From positions 1,426,001 through 1,490,000 of the forward strand of contig NZ_CBDDJZ010000001.1 in the NCBI RefSeq assembly GCF_965229915.1: a stretch of DNA of 64,000 bases. The letters run 5' to 3'. This document shows positions 1 to 9,411 of the stretch, in pieces; position 1 is the stretch's first letter; every line of letters starts with the position of its first letter. The notes beneath the pieces were generated by a model. The model was not told the DNA's origin. It was given only the letters and a program-made list of their open reading frames with translations, and ran no database searches. The stretch is from Marinoscillum sp965229915. Its GTDB lineage: Bacteria > Bacteroidota > Bacteroidia > Cytophagales > Cyclobacteriaceae. The translations under genes and the position numbers were made by a program.

Positions 1-1
1 T

Positions 2-220
2 TGGTGCAAACCAATGATCAGAGATGTAAATGACCCGCTCACCGCAGTTGGTCATGGAAAAGTTGGAGGACTCAATATTATTGATCTGGCAAACATACAT
101 TCATGTGCCTTTCTAGAGACCAAAGACCTGGCTAAAACACATGAAAATGGAACTTTTGAGGTGTTAGGTAGGTTTGATAATTCAGATATTCGTGGCTGTA
201 ATCTGCTCATAAATTCATGA
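2..220 (+). CDS. possible C-terminal fragment of an unrecognised protein
   Basis: The frame is open from the left edge of the window to a TGA at 218-220. It gives about 72 residues if read from position 2, or 68 from the ATG at 14. Codons are rich in purine-first triplets, as expected of coding DNA, but I recognise no motif. The opposite strand also has a fairly open offset frame, so this could be a shadow of a decayed gene. No signal peptide or membrane segment is seen. I cannot assign a function, and it may not be a gene. Confidence 0.25.
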   Translation, partial: WCKPMIRDVNDPLTAVGHGKVGGLNIIDLANIHSCAFLETKDLAKTHENGTFEVLGRFDNSDIRGCNLLINS

Positions 221-329
221 TCATTGGAGATTAATTGATCAATTTTTTGCTTTGGTAGAAACTAAATGATATTTTTGAAGATAGGTAGTTATGAATATAT
301 CTAGGTTTACTATTGCAAAATAGCCGCTC

Positions 330-458
330 ATGAAAGTAAAAATATTTGCCATCGCACTAATTATACTCGGTCTTTCTGCTTGTACTCAGAAGACATGTCC
401 TACATACGCTAAAAGTGATGTAGAAAAGCCTCAAACTGAAGAAAAGGCTAACGTATAA
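330..458 (+). CDS. very small lipoprotein (42 aa)
   Basis: ATG at 330 opens a 42-codon frame. It has a basic N-terminus (MKVK), a hydrophobic stretch and a lipobox ending LSAC with Cys18, so it should be a lipidated, exported peptide. The mature part is only about 25 residues and starts with a TCPTYAK-like segment, followed by an acidic and lysine-rich tail. Its stop is one base from the stop of the convergent regulator gene. I know of similar tiny lipoproteins with a CPTY motif in Bacteroidota, but their role is unknown to me. The complete signal peptide makes it a likely real gene. Confidence 0.6.
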   Translation: MKVKIFAIALIILGLSACTQKTCPTYAKSDVEKPQTEEKANV

Positions 459-459
459 C

Positions 460-1617
460 TTAGATTTCCACGTACTTCTTCACATCCTCGTGAGTAATTT
501 CATCGTTTGACATAATGATCAATCGCTCTACGATATTTCTAAGCTCACGTATATTTCCTGTCCAGGAATATTCCGCCAATTGTTTCAAAGCCTTATCTGT
601 AATCTTCTTAGGCACAGTTCCATATTCCGTAGAAATCTGATTTAGGAAATGATCTACCAACAAAGGTATGTCCTCTTTACGGTCACGAAGTGCTGGTACC
701 TGAATGATCATAACACTCAGTCTATGATATAAATCTTCTCGAAAATTACCTTCCTCAATCTCTTTTTTAAGATCCTTATTGGTAGCTGCCAGCACCCTGA
801 CGTCTACCTTGATTTTCTTATCTCCCCCTACTCTGGTAATCTGACTTTCCTGCAGCGCACGAAGGACCTTGGCCTGTGCAGAAAGACTCATATCACCGAT
901 TTCATCTAGAAACAAGGTACCACCTGTAGCTTGCTCAAACTTACCGGATCGCTGCTTATGAGCAGAGGTAAACGACCCCTTCTCATGCCCAAACAACTCA
1001 CTCTCAATGAGTTCGGAAGGAATAGCAGCACAGTTTACTTCTACCAGTGGTCCTGCAGACCGAGCACTTTTGTCATGTAGCCACCTGGCCACCAGCTCCT
1101 TTCCAGTTCCGTTCTCGCCAGTAATTAGGACTCTGGCATCAGTCGGAGCAACTTTTTCGATAGTGGTCTTGATCTCCGAAATTGGATCAGACTGACCAAT
1201 GATATCAAAAGCTTTGCTGATTTTCTTTTTCAGACGCTTTGTTTCTGTCTGCAGTGTGGACTTATCCAGTGCATTGCGCACCGTCAGCAATAGCCGATTC
1301 AGATCTGGTGGCTTCTGGATAAAATCATAGGCCCCTTTTTTGGTAGCATCTACAGCTGTTTCGATAGTGCCATGAGCAGAAATCATGATGAAAGGAACGT
1401 CCACTCCAGCTTCAACCACCTTGTCTAACAACTCAATACCATCCATCTTTGGCATCTTGATATCACAGAGTACTGCATCATATGAGTTGCTCTGTATCAT
1501 CTCCCAGGCTTCTTCTCCGTCTCCTGCCTGGGAAACTTCATACGATTCATCTGATAAGATCTCTGTAAGTGCCTGACGAATGGTTTTTTCGTCATCTACC
1601 ACCAATAGATGTGCCAT
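460..1617 (-). CDS. NtrC-like sigma-54-type response regulator lacking the Fis DNA-binding domain
   Basis: The 385-residue protein has an N-terminal receiver domain with acidic pocket VDDE, phospho-acceptor D52 and switch Lys102. An AAA+ domain follows, with Walker A GENGTGKE (167-174), Walker B LFLDEIG near 235-241 and the sensor region REDLYHRL. NtrC regulators are usually about 450 residues and end in a Fis-type helix-turn-helix. This one stops at the end of the AAA+ lid, so it has no visible DNA-binding domain. The sigma-54 contact loop, normally GAFTGA, reads GSFTSA (214-219). It may act from solution or through partners, and its coupling to sigma-54 is uncertain. It starts about 20 bases after the 3' end of rnpB on the same strand. 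Confidence 0.88.
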   Translation of the reverse strand: MAHLLVVDDEKTIRQALTEILSDESYEVSQAGDGEEAWEMIQSNSYDAVLCDIKMPKMDGIELLDKVVEAGVDVPFIMISAHGTIETAVDATKKGAYDFIQKPPDLNRLLLTVRNALDKSTLQTETKRLKKKISKAFDIIGQSDPISEIKTTIEKVAPTDARVLITGENGTGKELVARWLHDKSARSAGPLVEVNCAAIPSELIESELFGHEKGSFTSAHKQRSGKFEQATGGTLFLDEIGDMSLSAQAKVLRALQESQITRVGGDKKIKVDVRVLAATNKDLKKEIEEGNFREDLYHRLSVMIIQVPALRDRKEDIPLLVDHFLNQISTEYGTVPKKITDKALKQLAEYSWTGNIRELRNIVERLIIMSNDEITHEDVKKYVEI

Positions 1618-1637
1618 TTTGCTTTTTGTGTTTTAAA

Positions 1638-2013
1638 AGTATGCAAGTCTGTAAGCCGGGTTCTGTCTGCCAGGTTTCCCTGGGAGTTCATCATTTATCT
1701 AGCCCTAACGTCACCGTCAGGATCAATCAGCCTACCCATCCCGTATACGAGCGAGCCACTCTAAACCGGGACCTATTTGGCTTTTCAGCCCGCAAGGTTT
1801 ACCACGCATCAGGACTCACGCCACTGACCGGTGAGCTCTTACCTCACCTTTTCACCTTTTCCCCAACGAAACCGCCAGGGTAGTTTACTTTCTGTTGCAC
1901 TATCTGTCTTCTTGCCAATAGCAAGAATCCTTCCTGTTAGGAAGTGCGGTGCTCTGTGCTGCCCGGACTTTCCTTATCCGCCAACTGACGGACACGATGA
2001 ACCGACTTGCACT
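1638..2013 (-). ncRNA. rnpB: RNase P RNA (bacterial type A)
   Basis: On the minus strand the segment has the conserved 5' core GGAAAGTCCGGGC (around 1965-1980) and the 3' core ending AACCCGGCTTACAG (around 1650-1665). The termini pair as GCAAGTC with GACTTGC, forming P1. The length of about 375 nt fits a bacterial RNase P RNA, the catalytic subunit that matures tRNA 5' ends. Exact ends are inferred from P1 pairing. It lies between two minus-strand protein genes, with no clear intrinsic terminator before the downstream regulator. Confidence 0.95.
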
Positions 2014-2014
2014 G

Positions 2015-2022
2015 CAAAAGTA
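2015..2022 (-). promoter_or_regulatory. TAnnTTTG -7 element of the rnpB promoter
   Basis: The minus strand reads TACTTTTG, a perfect match to the Bacteroidota -7 consensus TAnnTTTG. It sits just before the inferred 5' end of RNase P RNA and just after the stop of the upstream gene. No good -33 TTTG was found at the expected spacing. Confidence 0.6.
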
Positions 2023-2028
2023 ATTGAT

Positions 2029-2427
2029 TCAGTAAATATCCTTGCCGGTAATTTTCAATTCCCATTCGTCTGCCAGATTTGCCAACTCCACAATTGCTTG
2101 TTCAATGAAGGCTTCATCTACAGATTTGAGTAAGATGGCCGAGTCTACCTTTAAGAATCCATCCTCGACTATGAAACTTGACAGTTTAAAATCAGCACTG
2201 GCTTCCAGGATAGCAGGGTAATCTATTGATTCAGACACTTCACATACCTTCGAGGTAATGTGTACAACTTCCGCATCTTGATTGTCAATTCTAACCAGTC
2301 GAGCAATGACCGTTTGGAATCGATCATTTTTTATAGGAATGATGAAAATTGAGTGGTCGTCATCGTAATCATTGTACTTGCCACCAATAGTATCGGCGAA
2401 TTTTTGACTAAAAGCTTTGAAATTCAT
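2029..2427 (-). CDS. small acidic protein, YbjN/secretion-chaperone-like
   Basis: This 132-residue soluble protein has no signal peptide or membrane segment. It shows alternating beta-strand and helix patterns, for example HSIFIIPI, then AEVVHITSKV, then a helical C-terminus. The order resembles the YbjN / type III secretion chaperone-like fold, a family used for protein-protein contacts, but no diagnostic motif is visible and the match is by general pattern only. Its stop lies about 15 bases upstream of the rnpB start on the same strand, so rnpB has its promoter in the tiny gap. Function unknown. Confidence 0.55.
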   Translation of the reverse strand: MNFKAFSQKFADTIGGKYNDYDDDHSIFIIPIKNDRFQTVIARLVRIDNQDAEVVHITSKVCEVSESIDYPAILEASADFKLSSFIVEDGFLKVDSAILLKSVDEAFIEQAIVELANLADEWELKITGKDIY

Positions 2428-2465
2428 GAGTAAACGGGTTTGGTAGAAAGATACGAAAAATCTTG

Positions 2466-3764
2466 TTACGATAAAGCCTCTTTGTAGGTGTCAATAGCTC
2501 TTTGTCTGGCTTCTTTGTGCGGAACAATCGGGTTTGGGTACTCTGCGGTATCAAACTCAGGTACCCACTTCTTTATGTACTTGAATTGTGGGTCAAATTT
2601 CTCCTGCTGGCTGTAAGGATTAAATACGCGAAAGTAAGGCTGTGCATCTGTACCGGTACCTGCCGCCCATTGCCAGCCACCATTGTTACTACTTAGCTCA
2701 AAGTCCAGCAATTTCTCAGCGAAATAACGCTCTCCCCATCTCCAATCTATTAAGAGATGCTTCGTCAGAAAACTGGCGACCACCATTCGTACCCTGTTGT
2801 GCATGTATCCCGTGGCGTTTAACTCGCGCATACCTGCATCCACAATCGGGTAACCAGTCTTTCCCTCACACCACTTCTGAAAATGGGACTCATTATTGGT
2901 CCACGGAATTTGCTCATATTTTGACTTAAAGGCATGATCTACCACCTCCGGATAATGACCAAGGATCATCATATAAAACTCGCGCCAGATGAGTTCATTT
3001 AACCATACATCACTCAGTTCGCTAGCTCTTTTGGCATGCTGGCGGATGCTTATGGTACCAAACCGAAAATGTATGCCTAAGCGAGAAGTACCGTTCTCTC
3101 CAGGGATGTCCCTTTTCTCTGAGTACTCTTTCAGTAGGTTTTCTGATACTGAAGGCTCGGGGATGGCAATGGTTGATCTCTGAAATCCGATATCTTCAAG
3201 TGACATTAAAGGATCGACATCAGCTGACCAAAGTGCCTGGAGTTTTTGTTCTGAATTATAAGATTCCAATTCCAGATTGCTCCACTTTTCCAGCCACTTG
3301 TTTTTGTAGGGAGTAAACACCTTATAGGGCTGCTCCTGATCTGTAAGGATTTCGCCCTGTTCGAATATCACTTGGTCTTTAAATGAATAGAAACCGATTC
3401 CCTTGCCTTTTAAATACTTGGCGATAGTAGCATCTCTTTTTTTTGCATAGGGCTCATAGTCCCTATTGGTGTACACTCCCACAATCTCATACTCTTCTGA
3501 CAGTCGCATGTAGACGTCTTCTGGTGTACCATAACAGACTTTCAACCCACTTCCGTTGTTCCTGTAGACTTCATCAAGCGCCTTCAATTGATCGTGAATG
3601 AAAGTGACTCTTGCATCTGTTTTGTCAGAAAGATCATCTAAGATATTGGTATCAAAAATGAAAACAGGTAAGACTGGATAGTCGGTATCTAAAGCGTAGT
3701 AAAGCCCAACATTATCATGATATCGCAAATCTCTTCGGTGCCAAAAGATGTTAATTTTATCCAT
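2466..3764 (-). CDS. phrB: deoxyribodipyrimidine photolyase (cryptochrome/photolyase family)
   Basis: This light-driven flavoenzyme would repair cyclobutane pyrimidine dimers using FADH-. The N-terminal alpha/beta antenna domain begins with FWHRRDLRYHDN. The C-terminal FAD-binding domain holds the family hallmarks WLNELIWREFY, GYPIVDAGMREL and MHNRVRM, and the stretch NGGWQWAAGTGTDAQPYFR. At 432 residues it is a normal class I length with no truncation. These residues favour a CPD photolyase over a signalling cryptochrome, but 6-4 specificity cannot be excluded. It lies 33 bases downstream of the tamB-like gene on the same strand. Confidence 0.93.
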   Translation of the reverse strand: MDKINIFWHRRDLRYHDNVGLYYALDTDYPVLPVFIFDTNILDDLSDKTDARVTFIHDQLKALDEVYRNNGSGLKVCYGTPEDVYMRLSEEYEIVGVYTNRDYEPYAKKRDATIAKYLKGKGIGFYSFKDQVIFEQGEILTDQEQPYKVFTPYKNKWLEKWSNLELESYNSEQKLQALWSADVDPLMSLEDIGFQRSTIAIPEPSVSENLLKEYSEKRDIPGENGTSRLGIHFRFGTISIRQHAKRASELSDVWLNELIWREFYMMILGHYPEVVDHAFKSKYEQIPWTNNESHFQKWCEGKTGYPIVDAGMRELNATGYMHNRVRMVVASFLTKHLLIDWRWGERYFAEKLLDFELSSNNGGWQWAAGTGTDAQPYFRVFNPYSQQEKFDPQFKYIKKWVPEFDTAEYPNPIVPHKEARQRAIDTYKEALS

Positions 3765-3797
3765 GGCTTAGAAACACCCGTGCACCGGAGATGTTTG

Positions 3798-6700
3798 CTA
3801 TTTGGAGGAAGGTTTTTGACTTTTATTAGCTTCTATTTCCTTTGAAATATCCTTAGGTTTGGTGGCAATGGCTTCTTCACGAGATTTGGTGACTAGCTCT
3901 CTAAAATCATTGAAGGATTTTAAGTACTGAAAGCTGACTCCCGTCTCACGCACCAATGAATTAGCCATCTGTTCGGTCTGACTGAAAGCTTTCACCCTCA
4001 AATGTCCATCTGGAGTCAATAGATATCTTACAGACCAATCACCAATGTAGTTGGACGCGCTTACATCCTCACCATCCTGAGGGATACCACCACCACCAGA
4101 CACTCTCAGACGTCCGTCTAAAAATGTATAGGACAACCGTAGCTGAAAAGTATTGAATGCATTTTGATCCAACGAGGACAGGTCTATGTCCACTTCCAGA
4201 TTTTCATCCACCTGGCTAATAAAGTAAGAAAACTGATTGGAGAAGAACTCACTCAAACTCCCACCAACAGCTCCACTGTTACTCAAATCAAACTGGGACT
4301 GTGGAGAAATCTTCCTTAAGATCAACAAGCTGAACACTTGTTTTTTCAACTCTTGCTCATTGCTATTGATCGCAGTAATGGCACGCTCTGCTTCTGCAGT
4401 TGGTGAAGCTTGAGAGTCCTCTAGCTGTATAGCAAACTCAATGCTAGGAGACAACATCTCACCAGTAAGCTTTACAACGACCAATACCGGATATTTCTGT
4501 TTTACGGATTGGTCCTCACCTTCAGCACTCGGGTAATAATCAGCCGGAGAGGCGAGTTGCCGATAGGTAGCATCCAGATTTAACACTCCCGAATAAGGAT
4601 CTCCATACCACGAAATAGTACCCCCAGGCACAATATTAAACTCCTTATTGATGAAATTGGGAATGGTGAAGTTATAGGCTCCCTCAGTGATTGTGAGGTC
4701 TCCAAATAGCTCAAACTCCCCATTTGTATCCAAAGACAGGTTGAGGTTCCCATTTCCTCTACCTCGTATAATATCACCGGTCCGTATATCAAAAATCAGC
4801 TCTACATAGGCATCGGGAGTGACGTCAATCTCACAGTCCAGCCGTACACCTGAGATACTGTTTTGCACGATTTCATTTAAATCGATGGTTTTAGTGGTGT
4901 CTCTCAGATCCACAAAGGAGATGTAATCTTTTTGCGTAACTTCCTCACTCGTTCCTCCGAGTGGGATATATAATTTAGTGCCCTTATTGGTCGTAGCATT
5001 GGCCTTGATGAGCAAATCATCCACAGGTCCTAAGATTTCAATATCTCCTGTGGCATTGGCAGTACCGTAATACAGCGAGTTATCCGTAGATGTGGTATTC
5101 AGAAGTTGGAAATTGGAAACTGCCAGTTTCAAATCTGTTTCAAACTCCTTGAAGAACCTGTGCTTGATCACACCAGAAAATGACGCTCTATTTTGATCCC
5201 TATCTAGCAATCGGATACCATTGAACTTGATGGATTCATTATCAAAAGCAATGTTCCCGTTGAACCCGTAAGTCGTACCAAGGTAATCAAACTCAAAGGT
5301 TCCTGATTCAACGTCACTACTTCCGATGATCACTGGTTGACTTAAAGAGCCAGATACATCGACCTCACCACTCGCATATCCACCTATATTGGAGAAAAGT
5401 GACTGAAAGAATGGATTAATTAACTGCAGGTTGGCCTGATTGAATTTAGCATTGAGATCTAGCTGATTTTCAGTGTCATCAGGAGTGTACGATCCGGCAA
5501 TATCGATTGTATTGACACCTTCTCTACGCACATTCAGGTCTACTCCGAGTTGCTTTTTAGTAGCATCCCATTGCGTTTCACCCGTCACATTTCCAATTAA
5601 AAACTCGTTCATCATGAACTCTTCCAATTTAATCTGACTGTTCAGCACAAATGGATCACCTCTCTCTTTTCGTTGCAAACTGACTGAACTATTCAGCTGT
5701 CCACTGAGATCAAAGGGTACTAGTGGCCCAATACTTCGCATCGAGAAATCTTTGAAATTCAAAGACAAGTCGGTGGCACTGCTGTCAGAATAGACCCCTT
5801 TGAGAAGGATAGATTCGGCATTTTGATACAGTTCCAGACGATCCACAAGCACTTCTTTTTCCGTGATGGTTATTTTATTGTAAGGGTTGAAAAACCACTG
5901 ATCTCCAAAAACGATCATTCTGGATGGTAAAAAGTTGAACACCAAACGATCATCAGAAATCATCAGCTCTCCATTGACACTAGCCGAACTATTGTTCTCA
6001 GGTTGGGAAATTGTACTGGTAACATTGATGCGATTATTGAACCACACTGCTTCTAAAGAAAAGTCTTTGGTTTGAGGGATGTTTCTCCAGACCTGATTGG
6101 AAGAGTTGACGAATACAGATGCGATGATCCCGGCAGAGTCTAAGTCTTTGGAGAAGTTTGCATCGAATGTATTGCCATTGTATCCCACTCCATCGTAATT
6201 AATGGAATCAATCTCTGTGAATACTGATAAAGTGGCGTTGCGGCGTTGGTAGTAGGTACCTTCGAAAACACCTTTCGGGGAAATATACAATGGCCAGTCG
6301 AAGAGTCCCAGGTATTGATTGATATCGTCATACTCTACCTCAAAATCAATAGAATACTGATTGATATTCTGCTCCTCTCTAAACCCACTTGTTTCTGAAG
6401 TATAATCTGGACTAAAGTAATCTTTTACTTCTTGTGCTAACAATCTCACATCACTCAACAACTCTGAAAAATAGAAGTCGCCATCCATCCCAACATGCAC
6501 ATCAGGAAGGTCTACCTTTATTTGACGTTGTGTTCCCTTGGTATGCGACGTTACAATTATTGAGTCCAACTCCAGGGAATCTTTTTTCCAATGCAAATTG
6601 AGATCTGTCACCTTTGCCTGGCCCTGCAAACTATCCAAATTGAGCCCTGAAACATCAGCCTCCAGACTACCAACAATAGTCAGGTAATCATCAACAAAAC

Positions 6701-8360
6701 CAAGCGCCTGGAGGTCTACAAAATCTATTTGACTACTTAAAATCACTTGCTCCGGAGTATGTGAAATATCTACCTGCCCACTTGTCTCCATCATGCAGTT
6801 TTCATCACTAACCTTCAGTTGACCATTGAAAAACTCAGCCGCCAGATCTCCCTTAGCACTAATGCTATCATATCGGTAGCCGAAGAGCTCCGTATCGAAA
6901 AATTGAACATTCAGATTCAACTTTGCCTTTTCAGGCTTCACTCCTCTGCCGCGTAGATCTCCATGCATGGTAACCTCACCAACATATTCAGGTCGTCCCA
7001 CCAATCGTCCTACATCAAAGTGATCCAGGCTCAGCTTACCAGAATAGGAAGCATTGTCCCAGCCTTGAGAAAATTTCAAATTTATGTCTGAACTCAGTTT
7101 TCCCAAAGGCGTTTGGAATGCAGCATTAGCTACAAAATCATGAGTAAACCCCAGGAAATTACCCTTAAAGCTTAGTTCATTCAGCACTCCCAACTGCTGG
7201 AGAGATTTATCGTCCAGAAACGGAGCCAAATCAGTAACCAAAACGTCCGATTGTCGGATGCGTGCCTCGATGAAAGTCTCATCTATCACGGGTAAGCCCA
7301 TGAAGTCAATATTCCCTTCGAGAGTGGACCTCTCTCCAAATTTCAAACTCAAATCCTGAATGGATAGAGCTGGTACTGTACCTGAGATAGAAGCATCTAC
7401 TGAAGCAATAAAGTCCTCCACCGGAATGCTGGCAAAATACGCAATATCCTGTCGTGAAATGCGAGAGTCAACCAGGTTAATGTCCATGCTCACACTATCA
7501 ACAAAGTACCCTAAATCATCAAATCCATTAAAGCTTAGTACCACTCGATCATTGATATGTGAATGATTTGTTTCAAGGTCGAGTTGTGTTAAAGCTATTT
7601 CCTTGCTACTGATGCGCAAATCAGACTTCATTCGCTCCACTCTCAAACCAGAACCCTCATCAATAGCCACCAATGAATTTATCCGAGCCTCAATGGTATC
7701 GTTGACTACACGAAAACCCTCGAATACACCGCCAGGAATGTCCAGTAAAAAATGCCCATAATCAAACCGATCTTTTGGTAAACTATCTTTAAGCTGATTG
7801 TCATAGGAAAACTGAAAATCCACCAAATGAATCCTTTCCACTAGCAGTTCCATTGGTTTTTTCTGACTGATTGTGTCTTCTGGTTTTCTCTTTAGTGAGT
7901 TTAAATCCTTGATTAGTTCCACCAGATTGATATCCAGTGAATCAGGATATTTCGTCAGATCAAGCTTGGAATCTGTCAGGTAAACATTATCAAATGATAT
8001 CTCATAGTCCGACAGAAGTTTGCTTAGTTCATAATCAACCTTCACATTACCAGCTGTGAATAGGCGATTACCTTGATAATCCAGCACTTCTACCTCTTTT
8101 ATTTCAACAAAATCAAACCATTTGATCTTAATGTTTTTAAACTTTGCCGTTTGTCGGGTATTATCATTGATAAAACGAAGTGCCTGGCTTCCCAGATAAT
8201 TTTGAAAAACCGGTGTTTGAAGAAGAATGATCAGCGAAAATAGCGTCAGAACAACAGTAGTAATTGTCCAAAAGACGATCTTTCTGACCCATTTTAAGAT
8301 TTTTCTAAATACGTTTTGCTGTCCCTTCAACTCCCAAAATATTAATTTCAATGAGTACAA
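3798..8360 (-). CDS. tamB: TamB/DUF490 family translocation and assembly module protein
   Basis: This giant envelope protein (up to 1520 aa) has one N-terminal membrane anchor (residues about 28-50). A very long series of beta-rich repeats follows, and a C-terminal DUF490 domain ends in a segment that includes GGSLSEFFSNQFSYF. TamB proteins span the periplasm and help outer-membrane protein assembly and lipid traffic; Bacteroidota homologues are of this size. The frame as given starts at a TTG at 8360, inside the start of tsaD. An in-frame TTG at 8330 would remove the overlap, so the true start is uncertain. The divergent layout with tsaD suggests a shared, very compact promoter region. Confidence 0.9.
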   Translation of the reverse strand: MYSLKLIFWELKGQQNVFRKILKWVRKIVFWTITTVVLTLFSLIILLQTPVFQNYLGSQALRFINDNTRQTAKFKNIKIKWFDFVEIKEVEVLDYQGNRLFTAGNVKVDYELSKLLSDYEISFDNVYLTDSKLDLTKYPDSLDINLVELIKDLNSLKRKPEDTISQKKPMELLVERIHLVDFQFSYDNQLKDSLPKDRFDYGHFLLDIPGGVFEGFRVVNDTIEARINSLVAIDEGSGLRVERMKSDLRISSKEIALTQLDLETNHSHINDRVVLSFNGFDDLGYFVDSVSMDINLVDSRISRQDIAYFASIPVEDFIASVDASISGTVPALSIQDLSLKFGERSTLEGNIDFMGLPVIDETFIEARIRQSDVLVTDLAPFLDDKSLQQLGVLNELSFKGNFLGFTHDFVANAAFQTPLGKLSSDINLKFSQGWDNASYSGKLSLDHFDVGRLVGRPEYVGEVTMHGDLRGRGVKPEKAKLNLNVQFFDTELFGYRYDSISAKGDLAAEFFNGQLKVSDENCMMETSGQVDISHTPEQVILSSQIDFVDLQALGFVDDYLTIVGSLEADVSGLNLDSLQGQAKVTDLNLHWKKDSLELDSIIVTSHTKGTQRQIKVDLPDVHVGMDGDFYFSELLSDVRLLAQEVKDYFSPDYTSETSGFREEQNINQYSIDFEVEYDDINQYLGLFDWPLYISPKGVFEGTYYQRRNATLSVFTEIDSINYDGVGYNGNTFDANFSKDLDSAGIIASVFVNSSNQVWRNIPQTKDFSLEAVWFNNRINVTSTISQPENNSSASVNGELMISDDRLVFNFLPSRMIVFGDQWFFNPYNKITITEKEVLVDRLELYQNAESILLKGVYSDSSATDLSLNFKDFSMRSIGPLVPFDLSGQLNSSVSLQRKERGDPFVLNSQIKLEEFMMNEFLIGNVTGETQWDATKKQLGVDLNVRREGVNTIDIAGSYTPDDTENQLDLNAKFNQANLQLINPFFQSLFSNIGGYASGEVDVSGSLSQPVIIGSSDVESGTFEFDYLGTTYGFNGNIAFDNESIKFNGIRLLDRDQNRASFSGVIKHRFFKEFETDLKLAVSNFQLLNTTSTDNSLYYGTANATGDIEILGPVDDLLIKANATTNKGTKLYIPLGGTSEEVTQKDYISFVDLRDTTKTIDLNEIVQNSISGVRLDCEIDVTPDAYVELIFDIRTGDIIRGRGNGNLNLSLDTNGEFELFGDLTITEGAYNFTIPNFINKEFNIVPGGTISWYGDPYSGVLNLDATYRQLASPADYYPSAEGEDQSVKQKYPVLVVVKLTGEMLSPSIEFAIQLEDSQASPTAEAERAITAINSNEQELKKQVFSLLILRKISPQSQFDLSNSGAVGGSLSEFFSNQFSYFISQVDENLEVDIDLSSLDQNAFNTFQLRLSYTFLDGRLRVSGGGGIPQDGEDVSASNYIGDWSVRYLLTPDGHLRVKAFSQTEQMANSLVRETGVSFQYLKSFNDFRELVTKSREEAIATKPKDISKEIEANKSQKPSSK

Positions 8361-9361
8361 TCATCTTAGGTATTGAGTCATCATGTGATGAAACCGCCGC
8401 GGCAATCTGCAAAGATGGAAAAATAATCAATAACATTATCGCGACTCAATCCATACACGAAAGTTATGGAGGAGTAGTTCCCGAACTTGCATCGCGTGCT
8501 CACCAAAAGAATATCATTCCTGTAATCAACGAAGCTTTGACTACATCAGGTATATCCATGCGAGAGATCAGTGCCATAGCCTATACACAAGGACCTGGAC
8601 TTCTTGGTGCCTTGTTGGTTGGAAGTTCATTTGCTAAGTCCGCTGCTCTGGCGCTAAACATTCCGGTAGTTCCTGTTAACCACATGCAAGCTCATGTATT
8701 GGCGCACTTCATAGAAGAGCCAAAACCCGAGTTTCCTTTTCTATGCCTGACGGTCAGTGGTGGCCATACCCAAATTGTCAAGGTCAATAGCTACCTCGAC
8801 ATGACCATCATAGGACAAACAAAAGATGATGCGGTGGGTGAAGCATTTGATAAATGTGCTAAACTACTTGGTGTTGGCTATCCTGGTGGTCCTAAGATTG
8901 ACAAACTGGCACAAGCTGGCAATCCTGAAAAATTCACATTCCCGCAAAGCGATATACCAGACCTGGACTATTCGTTTTCTGGCATCAAAACTGCCTTCAT
9001 GTATTTCCTGAGAGACCAGAAAAAACAAAATGAACATTTCATCGAAGAAAACATCAATGACCTTGCAGCTAGTTTACAGTTTACCTTAATCGATATGTTG
9101 TTTAAGAAACTGAAAAAAGCGGCTAAAAAAGAAAAGATTAAAAACATTGCTATTGCAGGAGGGGTTTCAGCCAACAGTGGATTGCGCGATCACCTGACCG
9201 CAGAAGCTAAAAAGTTTGGCTGGAAAGTATTTATCCCAAAATTTGAATACTGCACAGATAATGCAGCAATGATTGCCACAGCAGGGTATTATCAGTTTGG
9301 GGCCGGCAAGACTGGTTCTCTCAGGGATAGTCCAATGCCTCGAATGGCATTTTCTGAATAA
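8351..9361 (+). CDS. tsaD: tRNA N6-adenosine threonylcarbamoyltransferase TsaD
   Basis: TsaD transfers the threonylcarbamoyl group to A37 of ANN-decoding tRNAs, working with TsaB, TsaC and TsaE. The ASKHA-fold protein shows the N-terminal GIESSCDETAA motif, the metal-binding HMQAH pair (H111 and H115), the phosphate loop SGGHTQ and the late CTDNAAMIA motif. The 336-residue length is normal for the family. The ATG at 8351 gives the expected N-terminus. It is divergent from the tamB-like gene and followed by smpB, so this short plus-strand run is translation-related. Confidence 0.97.
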   Translation: MSTIILGIESSCDETAAAICKDGKIINNIIATQSIHESYGGVVPELASRAHQKNIIPVINEALTTSGISMREISAIAYTQGPGLLGALLVGSSFAKSAALALNIPVVPVNHMQAHVLAHFIEEPKPEFPFLCLTVSGGHTQIVKVNSYLDMTIIGQTKDDAVGEAFDKCAKLLGVGYPGGPKIDKLAQAGNPEKFTFPQSDIPDLDYSFSGIKTAFMYFLRDQKKQNEHFIEENINDLAASLQFTLIDMLFKKLKKAAKKEKIKNIAIAGGVSANSGLRDHLTAEAKKFGWKVFIPKFEYCTDNAAMIATAGYYQFGAGKTGSLRDSPMPRMAFSE

Positions 9362-9411
9362 TCCTTCAATTCTACCCACAACTTGATTATTTTTAGATTG
9401 ATTGAACAACC

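Noticed and set aside
1569..2133. Two overlapping plus-strand frames of about 100 residues
   Set aside because: They run through the RNase P RNA on the opposite strand and show no protein features.
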